This document shows, in pieces, positions 39,953 through 42,117 of a DNA stretch of 42,117 nucleotides. The number at the start of each line of letters is the position of its first letter. Within the stretch, counting starts at the first letter, position 1. This DNA comes from an uncultured Pelagibacteraceae bacterium (GTDB lineage: Bacteria; Pseudomonadota; Alphaproteobacteria; Pelagibacterales; Pelagibacteraceae). Under the pieces are notes generated by a model. It saw only the letters and a program-made list of their open reading frames with translations, did no database searches and had not been told where the DNA came from. The stretch lies in NCBI GenBank assembly GCA_902558585.1, contig CACEEO010000008.1, positions 1 through 42,117 of the forward strand, given 5' to 3'. A program made the position numbers and the translations under genes.

Positions 39953-39979
39953 AATGTTTTATATACCCAAAAAAACATT
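39953..39979 (-). promoter_or_regulatory. Inverted repeat in the aceE leader
   Basis: AATGTTTT (39953-39960) and AAAACATT (39972-39979) form an 8-bp dyad with an 11-nt spacer. The near arm ends 7 bp before the aceE ATG, where a ribosome would bind. It could be an operator or a weak leader hairpin. A TATATAAAA box lies in the spacer on the minus strand. AT-rich sequence makes chance dyads likely. Confidence 0.3.
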
Positions 39980-40073
39980 ATTGGATTTTATTTTATCACA
40001 TTAATAAGGTTTTTTCGTTAATCTTATATTTTTATTATACAAAAAATAAAAAAATAAATGAATATTAAGCTTT

Positions 40074-41264
40074 TTAGCTTCTCTCAATACACATAGCTAT
40101 TCCCATACCACCACCAATACAGAGTGCCGCACAACCTTTTTTTTTATCTTGCTTAATCATTTCATGGACAAGTGTAACCAAAATTCTTGCCCCAGAAGCT
40201 CCAATTGGATGACCTAAGGCAATTGCTCCTCCATTAACATTAACTTTTTGTTCAGGAATTTTTAATTCTTCAATTACCGCAATACTTTGTGCTGCAAAGG
40301 CTTCATTAATTTCAAATAAGTCTACTTCATCTATTTTCCACTTTGCTTTAGATAAAGCTTCTTGAATTGAGGGTATAGGTCCTAATCCCATTAATGAAGG
40401 CTCAACCCCACAAGTAGCCCAAGATACAATTTTAACTAATGGCTCTAATGATTTTTTTTCTGCTTGTTCTCTAGACATTAAAACTAAGGCCGCAGCACCA
40501 TCATTTATACCTGAGGAATTTCCAGGTGTTACAGTCCCATTTTCTTTGAATACTGTTTTTAATTTTTTTAAATCATCTATACTTAAATTTTCTCTAGGAT
40601 GTTCATCTTTTTCAAAAATAAATTTTTTATCACCATCTTCAATTTGTAATTTAATCAGCTCATCCTGAAATTTATTTTCACTATATGCTTTTTCTGTTTT
40701 TTTCTGAGAATTTAAAGAAAAATTATCTTGTTCATCTCTTGAAATTTTATATTTATCGGCAATATTCTCAGCTGTGACACCCATATGATAATCATTAAAT
40801 GAATCTAGCAGACCATCTTTTATCATTGTATCAACCAATTTATTTTCAGAAAATTTTTTATCTTCTCTATAATAAATTGCATGAGTTGCTCTAGACATAT
40901 TTTCTTGACCACCTGCAATTACAATTTGGTTTTCTCCTAACTTAATTGATTGATATCCCGATACAACAGATCTTAATCCAGATCCACAGACTTGATTAAC
41001 AATGTGAGCAGGTTTTGAAACTGGTACTCCGGCACCGATTGAAGCTTGCCTAGCGGGATTTTGACCAAGTCCAGAGGTTAAAACGTGCCCCATAATCACT
41101 TCATCGATCTCTTCCTCTATATCTAATTTTGATTTATAAATTACTTCTTTAATTACTATTGAACCTAATTTTGATGCGCTGAGATTTTTTAACGAACCTT
41201 TATATCTTCCAATTGGGGTTCTTAGTGCTGAAGTAATTACAACATCGTTAGAGTTTTTGCTCAT
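40074..41264 (-). CDS. Acetyl-CoA acetyltransferase (thiolase)
   Basis: This thiolase interconverts two acetyl-CoA with acetoacetyl-CoA. It has 396 residues. The nucleophile is Cys93 in NQVCGSGLRS. The second catalytic pair is His in GGAIALGHPIGASGAR and Cys in CAALCIGGGMGIAM near the C-terminus. NEAFAAQS is also present. The length and the GHPIGASG motif favour the biosynthetic (AtoB/PhaA-like) class over the fatty-acid degradative FadA class. It is separated from aceE by 128 bp, so probably has its own promoter. No phaB/phaC or atoDA neighbour is seen. Confidence 0.93.
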   Translation of the reverse strand: MSKNSNDVVITSALRTPIGRYKGSLKNLSASKLGSIVIKEVIYKSKLDIEEEIDEVIMGHVLTSGLGQNPARQASIGAGVPVSKPAHIVNQVCGSGLRSVVSGYQSIKLGENQIVIAGGQENMSRATHAIYYREDKKFSENKLVDTMIKDGLLDSFNDYHMGVTAENIADKYKISRDEQDNFSLNSQKKTEKAYSENKFQDELIKLQIEDGDKKFIFEKDEHPRENLSIDDLKKLKTVFKENGTVTPGNSSGINDGAAALVLMSREQAEKKSLEPLVKIVSWATCGVEPSLMGLGPIPSIQEALSKAKWKIDEVDLFEINEAFAAQSIAVIEELKIPEQKVNVNGGAIALGHPIGASGARILVTLVHEMIKQDKKKGCAALCIGGGMGIAMCIERS

Positions 41265-41337
41265 AAAGTAATTAACATAATATTTTATAAGTTAAATTAC
41301 ATCAAAAACTTTGATATATGGAATATATTATTTAAAT

Positions 41338-41414
41338 GGACCGCTGGCCAAATTGGATAAGGCGCTCGGCTACGAACCGGGAGATTCCAGATTCGAGTTC
41401 TGGGCGGTCCACCA
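41338..41414 (+). tRNA. tRNA-Arg (anticodon ACG)
   Basis: This is a 77-nt cloverleaf. The acceptor GGACCGC pairs with GCGGUCC, the discriminator is A and the CCA is encoded. The D arm is GGCC..GGAUAAGGC, and the anticodon stem is CUCGG/CCGGG with loop CUACGAA, anticodon ACG (read as ICG after deamination). The T arm is CCAGAUUCGAGUUCUGG. The encoded 3' end lies 21 bp from the following GT25-like gene. Confidence 0.96.
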
Positions 41415-41435
41415 ACTTGCAATATTAATATATAA

Positions 41436-42117
41436 ATGGCAAATAAATTTAAAATTTTTATAGTCAATTAAAAAAAAGATAAAAATAGGAAACAAAGTAT
41501 TCTCAATGAATTAAAAAAACAACATTTAGAAAATTTTGAAATTATAGAGGCATTTGATGGATATAATATAACAAAGGATAGACTTAATTTACTAACATCT
41601 AAAGATGAAAAGTTTTTAAACCCTAATAATACAAACATGAATTCTCAAGAGATCTGTTGCGCTTTAAGTCATATAAAAATTTATAAAAAAATTATTAAAC
41701 ACAATCTAGAATATGCTTTAATTTTAGAGGATGATGCTGTTTTTGTAGATAATTTTTCAAACAATTTAAAAAAATTTATAATCAAAAATTTAAAGTATGA
41801 GAAACAGATTATATTACTAAGCGAACTTTGGGAATTTTATAAAAAACCCTTAGACAAAGAAGATAATTATGAAATAGTGAATGTTACTAATGCAGTGTTC
41901 ACTCATTCTTATTTCATTAATAGAAAAGCTGCTGAGACCTTAATTTTATTTAATTTTCCAATAAAAACTGTTGCAGATAACTTTATAATCTTTAAAATTT
42001 ACTGTGGAATTAAAATAACAGGTTTAAATCCATTTTTATTAAAACAAGATAAAAATAAATTTAACTCATCAATACCAATAGATAATGATTTGAAAAAAAT
42101 TTTTTTATTTCGAAGAT
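41436..42117 (+). pseudogene. GT25-family glycosyltransferase, interrupted by a stop codon and cut by the window end
   Basis: Starting at ATG 41436 the frame reads MANKFKIFIVN, then TAA at 41469-41471, then continues without a stop to the window edge as KKDKNRKQSILNELKKQ and onward. GT25 proteins (LPS galactosyltransferase LgtB/LpsA type) normally begin with (I/V)NL followed by charged residues and Arg, so the stop occupies the place of that Leu; TTA to TAA is a single base change. Downstream hallmarks are present: EIIEAFDG, the ICCALSHIKIYKKII segment, LEYALILEDDAVF with the family DD, and a later THSYFINRKAA. The next in-frame ATG (41636-41638) would drop the N-terminal donor-binding part. 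A lesion, a sequence error or an unrecognised start are possible. The 3' end is outside. Confidence 0.72.

Noticed and set aside
40067..40080. Possible terminator at the end of the thiolase gene (AAGCT-AAAA-AGCTT)
   Set aside because: The stem is only 5 bp, includes the stop codon, and the T-rich stretch begins some 9 nt later, so it is too weak to annotate.

Overview
The window looks like a SAR11-type alphaproteobacterium (Candidatus Pelagibacter or a close relative). This is inferred from the very high AT content, extreme gene packing (stop/start overlaps of 1-4 nt, almost no intergenic DNA), Lys/Asn/Ile-rich proteins, and alphaproteobacterial gene neighbourhoods such as BolA / J-domain protein / CobS / CobT. 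No database search was possible. I see no insertion sequence, prophage, integrase, CRISPR array or rRNA.

Layout. 2-3409 (+): the end of dapD, then dapE (lysine/meso-diaminopimelate synthesis), a histone-deacetylase-family deacylase and a SET-domain methyltransferase. 3389-7516 (-): a 60-residue membrane protein, a 587-residue exported protein of unknown function, def, fmt and truA. 7574-9193 (+): aroK, interrupted by a frameshift at a run of nine G, and aroB. 9170-9430 (-): bolA. 9448-12738 (+): a J-domain protein, cobS and cobT. 12735-16081 (-): a RegB/PrrB-type redox sensor kinase and gyrB, followed by tRNA-Ser(GGA) with a clear terminator. 16330-17475 (+): a lone glycosyltransferase-like gene.

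17503-27073 (-): a long translation block, read as a GT4 glycosyltransferase, thrS, infC, rpmI, rplT, pheS, pheT and lepA. 27116-27859 (+): an alpha/beta hydrolase. 27856-33800 (-): gltD then gltB, the two subunits of NADPH glutamate synthase. A 183-bp divergent spacer with three dyad symmetries separates gltD from uppP (+), which encodes the undecaprenyl-diphosphatase. 34745-39945 (-): aceE, aceF and an EamA-type transporter; AceE carries an extra N-terminal lipoyl domain. 40074-41264 (-): an acetyl-CoA acetyltransferase. At the right edge are tRNA-Arg(ACG) and a GT25-type glycosyltransferase interrupted by an in-frame stop codon and cut by the window end.

How they work together. Most genes are core metabolism and translation: diaminopimelate and UppP for the wall; AroK/AroB for aromatic precursors; GltBD for nitrogen assimilation; AceEF and the thiolase for acetyl-CoA; Def/Fmt, the synthetases, IF3, L20, L35 and LepA for translation. 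The points that stand out are the two apparent gene lesions (aroK and GT25), the lipoyl-E1 fusion, the deacetylase/SET pair attached to the dap genes, the CobS/CobT pair with no other cobalamin gene in view, and the unassigned exported-protein/membrane-protein pair next to def.
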